DNA from: JASBZA01 sp964392065
GTDB taxonomy: Bacteria; Bacillota; Clostridia; Saccharofermentanales; Fastidiosipilaceae
Assembly: GCA_964392065.1 (NCBI GenBank)
Contig: CAYMOG010000005.1
Location: 8,133-72,132, forward strand
Reading direction: 5' to 3'
Length of the DNA: 64,000 nucleotides
Shown here: positions 33,265 to 42,069 of the stretch, piece after piece
Layout of the letters: every line of letters begins with the position of its first letter
How positions within the stretch are numbered: position 1 is the stretch's first letter
Position numbers and translations under genes: made by a program
Notes under the pieces: generated by a model
Told to the model about the DNA's origin: nothing
The model's input: only the letters and a program-made list of their open reading frames with translations
Database searches by the model: none

Positions 33265-34536
33265 TTAATCTCCTCTTCGCCTTAGAGTCTCTGCAGCGGC
33301 CAAAGCTGCCAACTTTATATTCTCATATACTATACCACCTTGCATAAAGGCTTGGTAAGGTTTTCTTATCGGACCATCCGCACTTAGCTCCATTGAAGAA
33401 CCCTGAACGAATGCACCTGCTGCCATAATAACAGGCGAATCGTATCCTGGCATTTCAGCCGGAACCGGACTTACGAACGAATCAACTGGTGATGCCGTCT
33501 GTATCGCTTTACAAAAAGAAATAAGCTCCGTTGCCTCTTCAAAAGTTATCACTTGCACAATATCCGATCTCTTATCTCTAGCATTTGGACTTGTTTGAAG
33601 ACCTAAGCTTTCGAGAAGTGCCGATGTGAAGACTAAGCCTTTTAAACACTCAGACACCGCATGCGGTGCTTGATAGAACCCCTGGGCCAAAGCCCTCGTA
33701 ACCCCCATTGTAGGCCCAATCTCACCTGCAACACCTGGAGCAGTCAAGCGCGATGCTGCTTTCTCAACAAGCTCTGTGCGTCCTACAACATAGCCACCTG
33801 TTTGGGCAATTCCACCTCCAGGATTCTTAATCAGAGAACCTGCCATTAAATCCACACCTACTTCTGTAGGCTCTTGTTTTTCAACAAATTCTCCATAGCA
33901 ATTATCGACACAAATGACGACATCTTCCTTGACTTCACGACAAATTTGAACAACTTTCTCAATCGATTCTATACTGATTGCTGGTCTATTACGATAACCT
34001 CTCGAACGTTGAATCCAAACCATTTTCGTCTTGGCATGAATATTCTCTCGGATTCCTTTGAAATCGATAGCGCCATCATCTAGAAGTTCAACTTGCTTAT
34101 AAGAAATTCCGAAATCTCTAAGACTACCCTGATCCATTAAACCTGTATTCCCTAGAGTTCCTTGCATTGTGTCATAAAGATCACCCGCTACAGATAGAAG
34201 TTCATCTCCAGGTCTAAGAATTCCATATAAACAAAGGGCTAAGGCATGCGTTCCAGAAGCGATTTGCCAACGGACCAAAGCATCTTCTGCTCCAAAAACT
34301 TGTGCATAAACAGCCTCCAATTTATCACGCCCACGATCATCATATCCATATCCAGAGGAACCTGCTAGGTCACTTTCTGCCATTCTCTGGTCCTGAAATG
34401 CCTTCAAGACTTTCAACTGATTGTACTCTCGTACCCGATCAATCTCTTGGAAGCTCTCAAGAAGACTAGCTTCTAGCGTATCTGCCTTCATAAGCACATC
34501 GTTGGAGATGCCCCAATTCTTATATAACTCTTGCAT
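33265..34536 (-). CDS. ynbB: YnbB-type PLP enzyme (methionine gamma-lyase family, aluminium resistance protein)
   Basis: A fold-type I PLP enzyme of 423 aa. Conserved points are SSGYGYDDRGRDKLEAVYAQVFGAEDALVRWQIASGTHALALCLYG (key: GYGYDDRGRDKLE and RWQIASGTHA), then WIQRSRGYRNRPAISIE, CVDNCYGEFVE and the PLP lysine in GSLIKNPGGGIAQTGGYVVG. The family is annotated as aluminium-resistance or methionine gamma-lyase-like, without firm biochemistry. I start at ATG 34536 (MQELYKNWG), preceded by AAAGGG, since the longer frame to a GTG at 34617 has no ribosome-binding site and the shorter length fits the family. Confidence 0.88.
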   Translation of the reverse strand: MQELYKNWGISNDVLMKADTLEASLLESFQEIDRVREYNQLKVLKAFQDQRMAESDLAGSSGYGYDDRGRDKLEAVYAQVFGAEDALVRWQIASGTHALALCLYGILRPGDELLSVAGDLYDTMQGTLGNTGLMDQGSLRDFGISYKQVELLDDGAIDFKGIRENIHAKTKMVWIQRSRGYRNRPAISIESIEKVVQICREVKEDVVICVDNCYGEFVEKQEPTEVGVDLMAGSLIKNPGGGIAQTGGYVVGRTELVEKAASRLTAPGVAGEIGPTMGVTRALAQGFYQAPHAVSECLKGLVFTSALLESLGLQTSPNARDKRSDIVQVITFEEATELISFCKAIQTASPVDSFVSPVPAEMPGYDSPVIMAAGAFVQGSSMELSADGPIRKPYQAFMQGGIVYENIKLAALAAAETLRRRGD

Positions 34537-34693
34537 ACTTTGAACCCTTTTTCTAATATTCTTCCGAAATAATAGTATATCTAAGAAAAATAATAAAGAC
34601 AAAAAGATTCTACGCACATAGTATGAACTAAAAAAGTGCTATATTAAGTCAACTGCTGAATTTACAAAAGCTATCAAACGAAGAGGATAATTT

Positions 34694-36061
34694 ATGAAAT
34701 TTAACAAGATACTATTACCAATATTATTATGTACAAGTTTATTCGCTACCTCATGCTCTGGCATGCAAAATACGTCATCAAACACTACACTAGATGAAAC
34801 ATCATGGACTACAACAGAAAACTCTAATGTTCTAAATACTACAGAACCCAGTACGAGTAACATAGAACCCAGTACGAGTATTTCAACTGAACAGGTTACG
34901 CAGAAGTCTAGTGCGCCAAGAGATATACATTCTGCAAGAGAATACGCCCTGGCTTTTATAGAAGAAGCTTATTCCATACATTCACCATTGGAATTCTCTT
35001 CATGGATTACAGACGATACGCCTAACTGGCAAGAATACTTAGGCTGGAGAAGAAATACGATTTTAAACCGCAGAGAAATCTTCGGAAACCAGAAGAAACT
35101 CACAAATATCGAGGTAGAGTATGAAGATGTCAAAGAAACAAATGACTTCGCTATCGTTTTATTCGATACTTTGGAAGAATTTCATTACATAGATGAGCCC
35201 GATATGCCTGCTGCATCCCGATCTACTTATATTCTTTTGCTTCACAAGGACAATGGAAAATATTCTGTAGCTTGGACTTTTGATGGAGGTTCTATAAGCC
35301 GTATAGCCCAGGGAAATACTGAAGCGAAAAGAGGTTATGAAACAAGACCTTACTTGCGCGTGGCTTCTATTCACATACCTTTTGTGTCCGAGGAGAGTCC
35401 TTATAAACGTTTTTCTGAAATAGATGTCTCTACTCTCTTCTATTTAGATATGATAAGAGACATAGAAAATTTCCCTTATCACGATTTCACAGACTTAAAT
35501 CAACTTGAAGCCGTAGCGATTGCCCAAGACCAAAAAGCCATGGGTATCGAAGAGGATGTTCTTGCTTATGATCCAAATAGTGGTTTAGAAGCTCTAGATC
35601 GTGAGAAAATGGCTAAATACATAGAAACTTATGCCATGAGTAGAAATAATGCCTGGGTAGACATCTCTGCATATGGTGGTGATTGCCAGAATTTTGCGTC
35701 TCAAGTTCTCTATGAAGGAGGTGCCCCCATGACAATCAGTGGTGATTACCACTGGTACTTCAATAGTTTAGAAGATCGTTCCCCTGCTTGGACAGGTGTT
35801 GACTTCATGTACGACTTCATTCGTTTAAATCGCGGCCAGGGTCCTCAAGGAATTGAAACAAATACATGGAGACAGTTAGATATCGGTGACATGATTCTAA
35901 TCGACTGGACGTATGATGGGGTTTTGGATCATACGACTACCGTAAATCATAGCGGCAAACAAGCCAGGGTTTCCGGCCACACTAGAGATAATTATAATGA
36001 AAGAATCAGTGATTTAGGCGGTCTTAAATTCTATATCCATGTAAAAGGTTATCAGAAATAA
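34694..36061 (+). CDS. Lipoprotein with amidase-like domain (amidase_6)
   Basis: A 455-aa exported lipoprotein. Its signal ends in the lipobox LFATSC (Cys21), followed by a Ser/Thr-rich linker to about residue 75. A middle domain precedes the C-terminal amidase_6 domain with REKMAKYIETYAMSRNNAW, the catalytic Cys in GGDCQNFASQVLYEGG, and the His in DHTTTVNHSG. These cysteine-type amidases are linked to cell wall or spore proteins; the substrate is unknown. A 21-bp duplication (34843-34880) creates EPSTS-EPSTS in the linker. AGAGG lies before the ATG. It is divergent from ynbB. Confidence 0.87.
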   Translation: MKFNKILLPILLCTSLFATSCSGMQNTSSNTTLDETSWTTTENSNVLNTTEPSTSNIEPSTSISTEQVTQKSSAPRDIHSAREYALAFIEEAYSIHSPLEFSSWITDDTPNWQEYLGWRRNTILNRREIFGNQKKLTNIEVEYEDVKETNDFAIVLFDTLEEFHYIDEPDMPAASRSTYILLLHKDNGKYSVAWTFDGGSISRIAQGNTEAKRGYETRPYLRVASIHIPFVSEESPYKRFSEIDVSTLFYLDMIRDIENFPYHDFTDLNQLEAVAIAQDQKAMGIEEDVLAYDPNSGLEALDREKMAKYIETYAMSRNNAWVDISAYGGDCQNFASQVLYEGGAPMTISGDYHWYFNSLEDRSPAWTGVDFMYDFIRLNRGQGPQGIETNTWRQLDIGDMILIDWTYDGVLDHTTTVNHSGKQARVSGHTRDNYNERISDLGGLKFYIHVKGYQK

Positions 36062-36101
36062 ATCATGTTCAATATATAGTAAATCACTATATTAAGAAAA
36101 T

Positions 36102-36134
36102 AAAAAGGCTGTCCTCGAATGGGACAGCCTTTTC
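36102..36134. terminator. Bidirectional terminator between amidase gene and tRNA-Leu
   Basis: AAAAGGCTGTCC (36103-36114) pairs with GGACAGCCTTTT (36122-36133) around TCGAATG. T-runs follow on both strands, so it can serve the amidase gene and the tRNA. Confidence 0.88.
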
Positions 36135-36137
36135 TCT

Positions 36138-36224
36138 TGGTGCGGCCAACAGGACTTGAACCTGCATGAATGTTACTTCATAGCGACCTCAACGCTACGT
36201 GTCTGCCAATTCCACCATGGCCGC
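36138..36224 (-). tRNA. tRNA-Leu(GAG)
   Basis: An 87-nt class II tRNA with encoded CCA. GCGGCCA pairs with TGGCCGC, the anticodon loop TTGAGGT carries GAG between stems TAGCG and CGCTA, the variable arm is extended and the T-arm is CAGGTTCAAGTCCTG. Confidence 0.96.
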
Positions 36225-36238
36225 GCGACGTAAGGATT

Positions 36239-36267
36239 ATTGTATAGAATAAATTTCTTTTCGTCAA
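36239..36267 (-). promoter_or_regulatory. Sigma-A promoter of tRNA-Leu
   Basis: On the minus strand TTGACG (36267-36262), a 17-bp spacer and TACAAT (36244-36239) stand 14 nt before the tRNA 5' end. This is one of the closest matches to consensus in the window. Confidence 0.85.
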
Positions 36268-36690
36268 CGGTATTTCTGTGATTTGGATGCAGAAATGGCG
36301 CGTTATAGAATAATCCTAAATAAAAGACTCTCCACTAGGCTACACAATGTAAATGTAAAGGATTCAAGTCAGAACCAGAGTCCTTTGCACTTAGCTATAC
36401 AGTTGACTAACGAATTCAGAAATTCAGGCAATTATAGAAAATAGAGATAATATTTCTAAGCTGGTAAAACTTATGAAAGAAGATGGAAATGTGGATTTAG
36501 TCACAGACATGAGAAGAAGTAAATCCTATTTATGATAAATAATCTGACAAATACTAATACAGAGTAACGCATTCCCATCTATCAAGGTTAAATGCTAAAT
36601 TATAAACTTAGGTGCCAATAGTCCCCTTGCAATAAATCTTACAGTCTATTTCTGACCTATGTAAATTACCAGAGATCCTATGATGAATAT
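36268..36690. other. Gene-poor decayed stretch
   Basis: No intact gene in about 420 bases apart from the 42-codon remnant listed at 36407-36535. At 36361-36384 the sequence contains GAACCAGAGTCC, also present near 19348 (AACCAGAGTCC), and both are followed by similar terminator-like structures on the minus strand. The rest is AT-rich with frequent stops. Confidence 0.4.
36407..36535 (+). pseudogene. Short protein-like frame, possible C-terminal remnant
   Basis: Forty-two codons run without a stop between TGA (36404-36406) and TGA (36533-36535). The translation is LTNSEIQAIIENRDNISKL, then VKLMKEDGNVDLVTDMRRSKSYL, a helical, charged sequence of protein-like composition. There is no start codon with a ribosome-binding site, so I read it as the tail of a lost gene. 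I cannot name the family. Confidence 0.35.
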
Positions 36691-36743
36691 GGCAGGAATT
36701 CGAGTTTGTATAAGAATCTCTTGAAACAAGATAAATTCCTGCC
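36691..36743. repeat. Inverted repeat with 33-nt spacer downstream of the DUF5808 gene
   Basis: GGCAGGAATT (36691-36700) is perfectly complementary to AATTCCTGCC (36734-36743). It starts 30 bp beyond the stop at 36773. The long loop and lack of a T-run make a simple terminator unlikely. It could be an mRNA 3'-end structure. Confidence 0.55.
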
Positions 36744-36772
36744 ACTAGGTATCAAACTAAGTTTGCTTGGAC

Positions 36773-38152
36773 TCATTCCCAAGTTGATGACTGCATTGCT
36801 CCGGTCTCTAACCAATCTTCCAACGCTTGGTAAAATGTCCTAGTATCCTTCTCTTCACTCAGATTTATGAGAATCCATTGACCAGTAGAAATTAATCTTA
36901 TAGCGATATGCTCATCATTCGAATTGTAAGAATACAAACGACTTACACCATAACCTTCAATTCTGAAAATGCCAAACGATTTTCCCTGACCACCATAGCC
37001 ATTTAATCGAATCTTTTCAACTTGTTCCGTACGATAATCTAGTTCAGCGATATCTTCCCGGAGAATTTCGTAGCTATAAGGGCCTGCCTGAATATCAAGT
37101 TTATGGGCATCCAATTCAAAATGAAAACGCATACCCATTAAGTACAGAACAAATGCAAATATTCCAATGAGTCCAGCGACCGTTAGACCAGCAACGATCT
37201 TGCCACCCTTAGACCCCAAGTTAAGCGTAGTCCCTAGACCACTAGGTTTTGGTACCATAATGCGCTTATCTTCTTTATCATAATAGAAACCTGCTTTTAT
37301 TCTATCTTGGGTATCACGAACATAAGTATATTCCAAATCGATCATTTCACTGTCGACCTTCGCAATATTTTTTTGATCCCAGAATAGTATTAATATTAAA
37401 GTTATAAATAATACTAAAATCGTTAGAAACAGAGAAGGCATCGAAATTCTTGCTTGAAACATAACAAACATTAGAATGAAGTTAAAGATAGATAACATGA
37501 AGGTTAAAGCGATGTAGGTTTTCCCACGAATGTTTTCCACGCGGTTTTCGTAGGACTTGCTCATTTCTAGGTCTTGGGCCAAAGCAACCGTCTGCCCATC
37601 TACTGCACGATTATACGATAGAGGTAGTATAAGAAGCGTAATAGGAATGAGTAATAGAACCAACCATGCGAGCCAATAAGTCATCCCTTTACTTAGTGGA
37701 ATGATTGCACTTACGAGGCTTAAGCTCCAACCTAACCATACCCACAAGACGCTAGGTTTCGATTTCCCACGGGATGCCGTTATTCTACTATCAACCACTC
37801 TATGTTTACGGTCTCCTGTCCAGCGCATTTTCGTCTTGAGATGTCTAATCTTCTGCTGTGCTATTAACATAAATCCCATTTGTATAATCAATGTAAATAA
37901 CAAATACGCTAACCAATAAAAATCAAGAGATTGTTCTGGTATTAGAGGCATAAGAATATAGAATAAAATAACTTGGAGTACAGAAATAAGGATGTGGACC
38001 CAACGTATTTTCTTCAATAACGTATTAAGAATATGAGATTTAGCATGTTGCGGGTGAAAACTAATGCCCAAAACTCGATAGTTCCGATAATAGTATTGAG
38101 AATGTATAACTATGGCTATAAAAATAAAAATACTAACGAAAAATAGACTCAT
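36773..38152 (-). CDS. Multi-spanning membrane protein, DUF1648/DUF5808-like
   Basis: A 459-aa protein with about nine hydrophobic segments in three groups (residues 1-20, 50-100, 135-190, 215-265 and 320-342). The soluble stretch IKAGFYYDKEDKRIMVPKPSGLGTTLN resembles the DUF5808 motif (W-x-G-fYYN-dDpR-vPKrxG), and the last 110 residues look like a membrane-linked PH-type domain. Families of this kind sit beside small GntR regulators, as here (5 bp to the gntR gene), and may respond to cell envelope or antibiotic stress. Function not known. Confidence 0.75.
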   Translation of the reverse strand: MSLFFVSIFIFIAIVIHSQYYYRNYRVLGISFHPQHAKSHILNTLLKKIRWVHILISVLQVILFYILMPLIPEQSLDFYWLAYLLFTLIIQMGFMLIAQQKIRHLKTKMRWTGDRKHRVVDSRITASRGKSKPSVLWVWLGWSLSLVSAIIPLSKGMTYWLAWLVLLLIPITLLILPLSYNRAVDGQTVALAQDLEMSKSYENRVENIRGKTYIALTFMLSIFNFILMFVMFQARISMPSLFLTILVLFITLILILFWDQKNIAKVDSEMIDLEYTYVRDTQDRIKAGFYYDKEDKRIMVPKPSGLGTTLNLGSKGGKIVAGLTVAGLIGIFAFVLYLMGMRFHFELDAHKLDIQAGPYSYEILREDIAELDYRTEQVEKIRLNGYGGQGKSFGIFRIEGYGVSRLYSYNSNDEHIAIRLISTGQWILINLSEEKDTRTFYQALEDWLETGAMQSSTWE

Positions 38153-38157
38153 ATGTT

Positions 38158-38538
38158 TTATTCCTTTCTGTGTTGATCAAGAGAATCTAAAATCAAGTTA
38201 ACGGACTGTTTGAATTGTTCTTTATCTTCCGCAGCTAAATAGCCTTTGGCTAATAAAACTTCTAGCTGGGTTCTATCACTTATGTCCAGATGAATGTCTA
38301 ATACATCTCTTACCTTGGTCCCGTCTCGCCTATTACTTGTGAGGTACCCATCATTTTTTAAGACTTGGTATGCTTTACTTACAGTCATAGGATTTATTCC
38401 TAAGTCAGCACTTAGCTGTCTTACAGTGGGCAGAATCTCGCCTGATTTAAGAGAACCATTCCCTATTGCTATAATAATCTGTTCTTGTAATTGTAGATAA
38501 ATTGGAATATCACTATCCATATCAAGACTTAGAATCAT
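38158..38538 (-). CDS. GntR family (YtrA-type) transcriptional regulator
   Basis: A 126-aa repressor-type protein. The winged helix is clear: DIPIYLQLQEQIIIAIGNGSLKSGEILPTVRQLSADLGINPMTVSKAYQVLKNDGYL (key: LPTVRQLSADLGINPMTVSKAY), followed by a short C-terminal helix instead of a large effector domain, as in the YtrA subfamily. Start at ATG 38538, with AAGGAGG exactly 5 nt upstream (38543-38549); a longer frame reaches 38568 but ignores that site. It probably autoregulates through the inverted repeats at 38553-38582 and controls the downstream membrane protein. Confidence 0.88.
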   Translation of the reverse strand: MILSLDMDSDIPIYLQLQEQIIIAIGNGSLKSGEILPTVRQLSADLGINPMTVSKAYQVLKNDGYLTSNRRDGTKVRDVLDIHLDISDRTQLEVLLAKGYLAAEDKEQFKQSVNLILDSLDQHRKE

Positions 38539-38552
38539 GGTAACCTCCTTTA

Positions 38553-38582
38553 GTATTACTTGTATCACTTACTATAATACAA
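38553..38582. promoter_or_regulatory. Candidate operator upstream of the gntR gene
   Basis: Nested inverted repeats GTATTA-N16-TAATAC (38553-38580) and TTGTAT-N11-ATACAA (38560-38582) lie directly upstream of the gntR ribosome-binding site. TATAGT inside them is a possible -10. YtrA-type regulators bind such dyads, but binding here is inferred. Confidence 0.45.
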
Positions 38583-38590
38583 TAAAAATA

Positions 38591-38619
38591 AGAAAAAGGG
38601 AAGTACTTAGAGACTTCCC
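38591..38619 (-). terminator. Intrinsic terminator of pfkA
   Basis: GGGAAGT (38598-38604) pairs with ACTTCCC (38613-38619). On the minus strand the hairpin is followed by TTTTTCTTATTTTT, 9 bp after the pfkA stop. Confidence 0.88.
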
Positions 38620-38627
38620 TGAAAATT

Positions 38628-39722
38628 TTATTGCTCTACATTCACTTCATCACCGAAATAAATGCCTAACTTCCTAGCTTCAGAAACAACTTCAGAATCT
38701 AGCGGCACTTCCTTCAATTTGCCAGCTACATCTTCTAGAGGGATACCAACCATCTCATTATTGACTAAGCCCACCATCTTACCAAAGTCTCCATCCATGA
38801 TGAGTTCTGCTCCTTTAACTCCACAACGCGTCGCGAACACTCTATCATATGCTCCTGGAGAACCACCTCTTTGGTAATGGCCTGGAACCGTCACTCTGAC
38901 TTCTTGGGCCAAACGATCATTTAAATCTTGTGCAAGTTTATATGAAACAGATGGATAAGGTAAATCTTCAAGATAATTTTTGAATTTCTTCTTGGACATG
39001 GCGGCTTCTTCTTGACTCTTGGCACCTTCTGCCATAGCAATTATAGAGAAACGTTTGCCCTCATCTGCCCTCTTCTCTAGTGCTCTACCAATTGATTCAA
39101 GATTATATGGGATTTCTGGTAGAAGAATAATATCTGCACCACCAGCGATTCCAGCATATAGAGTTAGCCAACCAACCTTGTGACCCATAAGTTCAATTAC
39201 AAATACTCTACCGTGAGAAGTTGCCGTTGTATGGATACCATCAATAACATCGGTAGCTATATTTACAGCACTTTGGAAACCAAATGTCATTTCTGTTCCC
39301 CATAAATCATTATCTATGGTCTTAGGTAGAGTTATGACATTTAAACCTTCTTGTGACAAGGCATAGGCGCTCTTATGGCTTCCATTCCCACCCAATACAA
39401 CCAATGCATCTAATCTCTGGGTCTTATAATTTCTAACCATTGCTTCTAATCGAGTCTCATCGAAATGGGTATCAGCCGCCTTATCCATTTCTTTAAATGC
39501 CTGTCTTGAGGTTCCTAAAATAGTTCCTCCCAAAGTTAGAATTCCAGAAAACTCCTTGGATTCCATGATACGATAGTCACCATGAATTAATCCTTTATAA
39601 CCATCAATATATCCGATAATTTCCACATCTGGTACATTCTCAAATAACGTTTTCGCTACACCACGAAGAGCCGCATTTAAACCTTGGCAATCGCCACCAG
39701 ATGTCAATAAACCAACACGCAT
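38628..39722 (-). CDS. pfkA: 6-phosphofructokinase
   Basis: Glycolytic phosphofructokinase, 364 aa. The nucleotide loop is LTSGGDCQGLNAALRG, the catalytic motif is TLPKTIDNDLWGT (Asp137 is the base), and MGHKVGWLTLYAGIAGGADIILLPEIPY matches the effector-poor clostridial group. At the phosphoryl-donor determinant the enzyme has GGNGS (Gly114, the ATP-type residue) but Lys134 in PKTIDND, a residue more common in PPi-dependent enzymes. ATP is therefore the likely donor but not certain. Transcribed alone, with its own terminator. Confidence 0.93.
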   Translation of the reverse strand: MRVGLLTSGGDCQGLNAALRGVAKTLFENVPDVEIIGYIDGYKGLIHGDYRIMESKEFSGILTLGGTILGTSRQAFKEMDKAADTHFDETRLEAMVRNYKTQRLDALVVLGGNGSHKSAYALSQEGLNVITLPKTIDNDLWGTEMTFGFQSAVNIATDVIDGIHTTATSHGRVFVIELMGHKVGWLTLYAGIAGGADIILLPEIPYNLESIGRALEKRADEGKRFSIIAMAEGAKSQEEAAMSKKKFKNYLEDLPYPSVSYKLAQDLNDRLAQEVRVTVPGHYQRGGSPGAYDRVFATRCGVKGAELIMDGDFGKMVGLVNNEMVGIPLEDVAGKLKEVPLDSEVVSEARKLGIYFGDEVNVEQ

Positions 39723-39803
39723 GTATTTTGTCCTCCTAGATTTAATAGTAATTTAATTAAAACGTACTTTACCTGTAATGTAAACAAAATTTAAGACAAA
39801 GAG

Positions 39804-39845
39804 TAAAAAAGCCCATTACGATCGCAATCCGCGAAGGTAATGGGC
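39804..39845 (-). terminator. Intrinsic terminator of prmA and the heat-shock operon
   Basis: GCCCATTAC (39811-39819) pairs with GTAATGGGC (39837-39845); on the minus strand the stem is followed by TTTTTTAC. It lies 24 bp after the prmA stop. Confidence 0.88.
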
Positions 39846-39868
39846 GTATTCTAATTAATTATAGAGAA

Positions 39869-40897
39869 TCATTTCGTAAAAATTACAGCATACCAATCGT
39901 TTTTTTCTTCTTGTGCAAATACATGATAACCTGCTTTTCTAAACGCTTTTAATACCTGATCAAGTTTTGTATTGATGATCCCCGAACAAATCAATAATCC
40001 TAAATCGGATAAATAATCTTTGAAATCCGGAGCTAAATTGATAAGGACTTCAGCAATTAAATTTGCAACAATAATGTCATAGGGACCTTCGCTATCTCTG
40101 AGCTCTCCTACCTGGCAGACGACTTTATCTTCGACACCATTTTGTAAAACGTTTGCCTTCGCCACTTCCACACTATGAGCAGAGATGTCTATAGCACGAA
40201 CATAACGCGCTCCTAATTTCGCTGCTGCAATGGCTAGAATACCTGATCCTGTCCCTAAATCTAATACTTTTGCAGATGGTGCTAAGTAGAGATCCAAAAA
40301 CTCTGCACAAAGCTGTGTAGTTTCGTGACTACCTGTTCCAAAGGCTGAGCCTGGATCTAGGCGAATAGTCTTAGTTCCAGGTGGATTACGAAACTCTTCC
40401 CAAGTCGGTACAACAAATAGATGCTTTGAGAAATGCATGGGACGATAGTTCTCTTTCCACTTCTCCCGCCAAGATAATTCATCTACTTCTTCATAGGTAA
40501 GCGTTCTAGGTGCCGTTTCAAGAAACTGGGAAATAAAATCCAGCTCATCATGCAAAACGCTCATAAATTCATCTAAACTAATACGGTCTTGTGGATAAGA
40601 ACCTTCTGCATAGAGTTTTTCTGTATCGACATTACTAAAGGCTCCAACACCCTCAAGTTTATGATAAGCGACACCATCTGGAAACACGGGATAGTATGCA
40701 CGAATCCTCGTATAGTCCGGAAGATCCTCACCAAAACTCGGATCAATATGGGCTGTATCGTCATCAGAATCTAATAAGGATTGAAACTCCAGTGGATCTT
40801 CTGTAGCTATGCCCGCTGCTCCCAGCTGCGCTAAGCGTTCTGCAATCACTTCCGCTGCTTCTGACGATGTCTTAATTGTGAATTCAACCCACTGCAT
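39869..40897 (-). CDS. prmA: Ribosomal protein L11 methyltransferase
   Basis: SAM-dependent trimethylation of ribosomal protein L11. 342 aa, about 25 longer than typical from an insertion in the N-terminal domain. The SAM motif is KVLDLGTGSGILAIAAAKLGA, the family's GSAFGTGSHETTQLC precedes it, and DIIVANLIAEVLINLAP (NPPY-equivalent) follows. I start at ATG 40897, 5 nt after AAGGTGG, rather than the GTG inside that site. It follows dnaJ by 10 bp, an arrangement common in Firmicutes. Confidence 0.95.
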   Translation of the reverse strand: MQWVEFTIKTSSEAAEVIAERLAQLGAAGIATEDPLEFQSLLDSDDDTAHIDPSFGEDLPDYTRIRAYYPVFPDGVAYHKLEGVGAFSNVDTEKLYAEGSYPQDRISLDEFMSVLHDELDFISQFLETAPRTLTYEEVDELSWREKWKENYRPMHFSKHLFVVPTWEEFRNPPGTKTIRLDPGSAFGTGSHETTQLCAEFLDLYLAPSAKVLDLGTGSGILAIAAAKLGARYVRAIDISAHSVEVAKANVLQNGVEDKVVCQVGELRDSEGPYDIIVANLIAEVLINLAPDFKDYLSDLGLLICSGIINTKLDQVLKAFRKAGYHVFAQEEKNDWYAVIFTK

Positions 40898-40907
40898 GAT
40901 AACCACC

Positions 40908-42038
40908 TTACGTAAATAAATTCTTTATTTTTTGGAAAAAGCCTTCCTGCTTCTGATAATTTTTCGCACTTAGGCTCTTATCAAGATCCTGAATGGCTCT
41001 CTTCTGTTCGTCACTGAGCTTTCTTGGCACTTCCAAATCTATTGTAGCAAAGGCATCCCCTCTCATGTTGTTACGGTTAATATAAGGAACACCTTTTCCC
41101 TTCAAAGTAATCACATCATTAGGTTGGCTACCTTCTTTTAGTGTATATTCTACATTTCCATCCACGGTAGGAATCTGTATAACACCACCCAAGGCGGCTT
41201 GTGCAAAAGTAACAGGTACCGTCACAAAAGTATTATTACCTTCACGTCTTAATACTTCGTGGGGTCTCACGGATATTTCCACATAAATATTCCCTTTAGG
41301 CCCACCATTTACTCCAGGTTCACCTTGTCCACGAATAGTAAGAGCTTCACCCTGATTAATACCTGCAGGAATCGTAATATCTAAACTCTTTTTCTTGCGC
41401 TCCCTACCTCTTCCATTACATGTTGGACAGGCTTCTTCAATAATCTTCCCAGCACCAGAACATTCAGGACAAGTACTCTGACTCATCATCGTTCCGAATA
41501 TCGTTTGCTGTTGCGTTTGGACATGGCCTGTACCATTACAACGGCCACAGGTTTTCACCTCGGTTCCAGGTTTTGCACCATTACCATCACAAGTACTACA
41601 AGTATCATCTAATTGTACTTCTATTGTTTTCGTTGTACCGAATACCGCTTCCATAAAATCTAGAGTCAAACGATAAGCAATGTCTCGGCCACGCATAGGG
41701 CGATTCGAGCGACCTCTCGTGCCACCGAAACCACCAAAACCGAATAAGTCTCCGAAAATATCGCCTAAATCTTCGAACCCACCGAAACCCGAAGTATCGA
41801 AACCTTGTCCTCCTACACCACTATGGCCAAATTGGTCATAGCGCTGACGTTGCTCAGGATCTGATAGTACGGCGTAGGCTTCGTTCGCTTCTTTGAACTT
41901 AGCTTCTGCTTCTTTATCATCTGGATTTAGATCGGGGTGATATTTCTTCGCTTGAATGCGATAGGCCTTCTTCAACTCTGCTTCCGTAGCGCCCTTAGAA
42001 ACACCTAAAACCTCATAATAATCTCTCTTGCTTGCCAT
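40908..42038 (-). CDS. dnaJ: Chaperone protein DnaJ
   Basis: Hsp40 co-chaperone of DnaK, 376 aa. The J domain (residues 1-70) has the HPD motif (AKKYHPDLNPDDKE), then a Gly/Phe-rich linker, four zinc-binding CxxCxGxG repeats (CSTCDGNGAKPG, CGRCNGTG, CPECSGAG and CPTCNGRG) and the substrate-binding C domains. It is separated from dnaK by 105 bp that contain a strong hairpin, so its level may differ from DnaK's. Confidence 0.97.
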   Translation of the reverse strand: MASKRDYYEVLGVSKGATEAELKKAYRIQAKKYHPDLNPDDKEAEAKFKEANEAYAVLSDPEQRQRYDQFGHSGVGGQGFDTSGFGGFEDLGDIFGDLFGFGGFGGTRGRSNRPMRGRDIAYRLTLDFMEAVFGTTKTIEVQLDDTCSTCDGNGAKPGTEVKTCGRCNGTGHVQTQQQTIFGTMMSQSTCPECSGAGKIIEEACPTCNGRGRERKKKSLDITIPAGINQGEALTIRGQGEPGVNGGPKGNIYVEISVRPHEVLRREGNNTFVTVPVTFAQAALGGVIQIPTVDGNVEYTLKEGSQPNDVITLKGKGVPYINRNNMRGDAFATIDLEVPRKLSDEQKRAIQDLDKSLSAKNYQKQEGFFQKIKNLFT

Positions 42039-42069
42039 TGGTTCCTCCGACTGTTGGACTTTTTATACG

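Noticed and set aside
34843..34880. Tandem 21-bp repeat in the amidase-lipoprotein linker.
   Set aside because: It only extends a Ser/Thr-rich spacer and is common in such linkers; recorded in the gene entry but not a finding.
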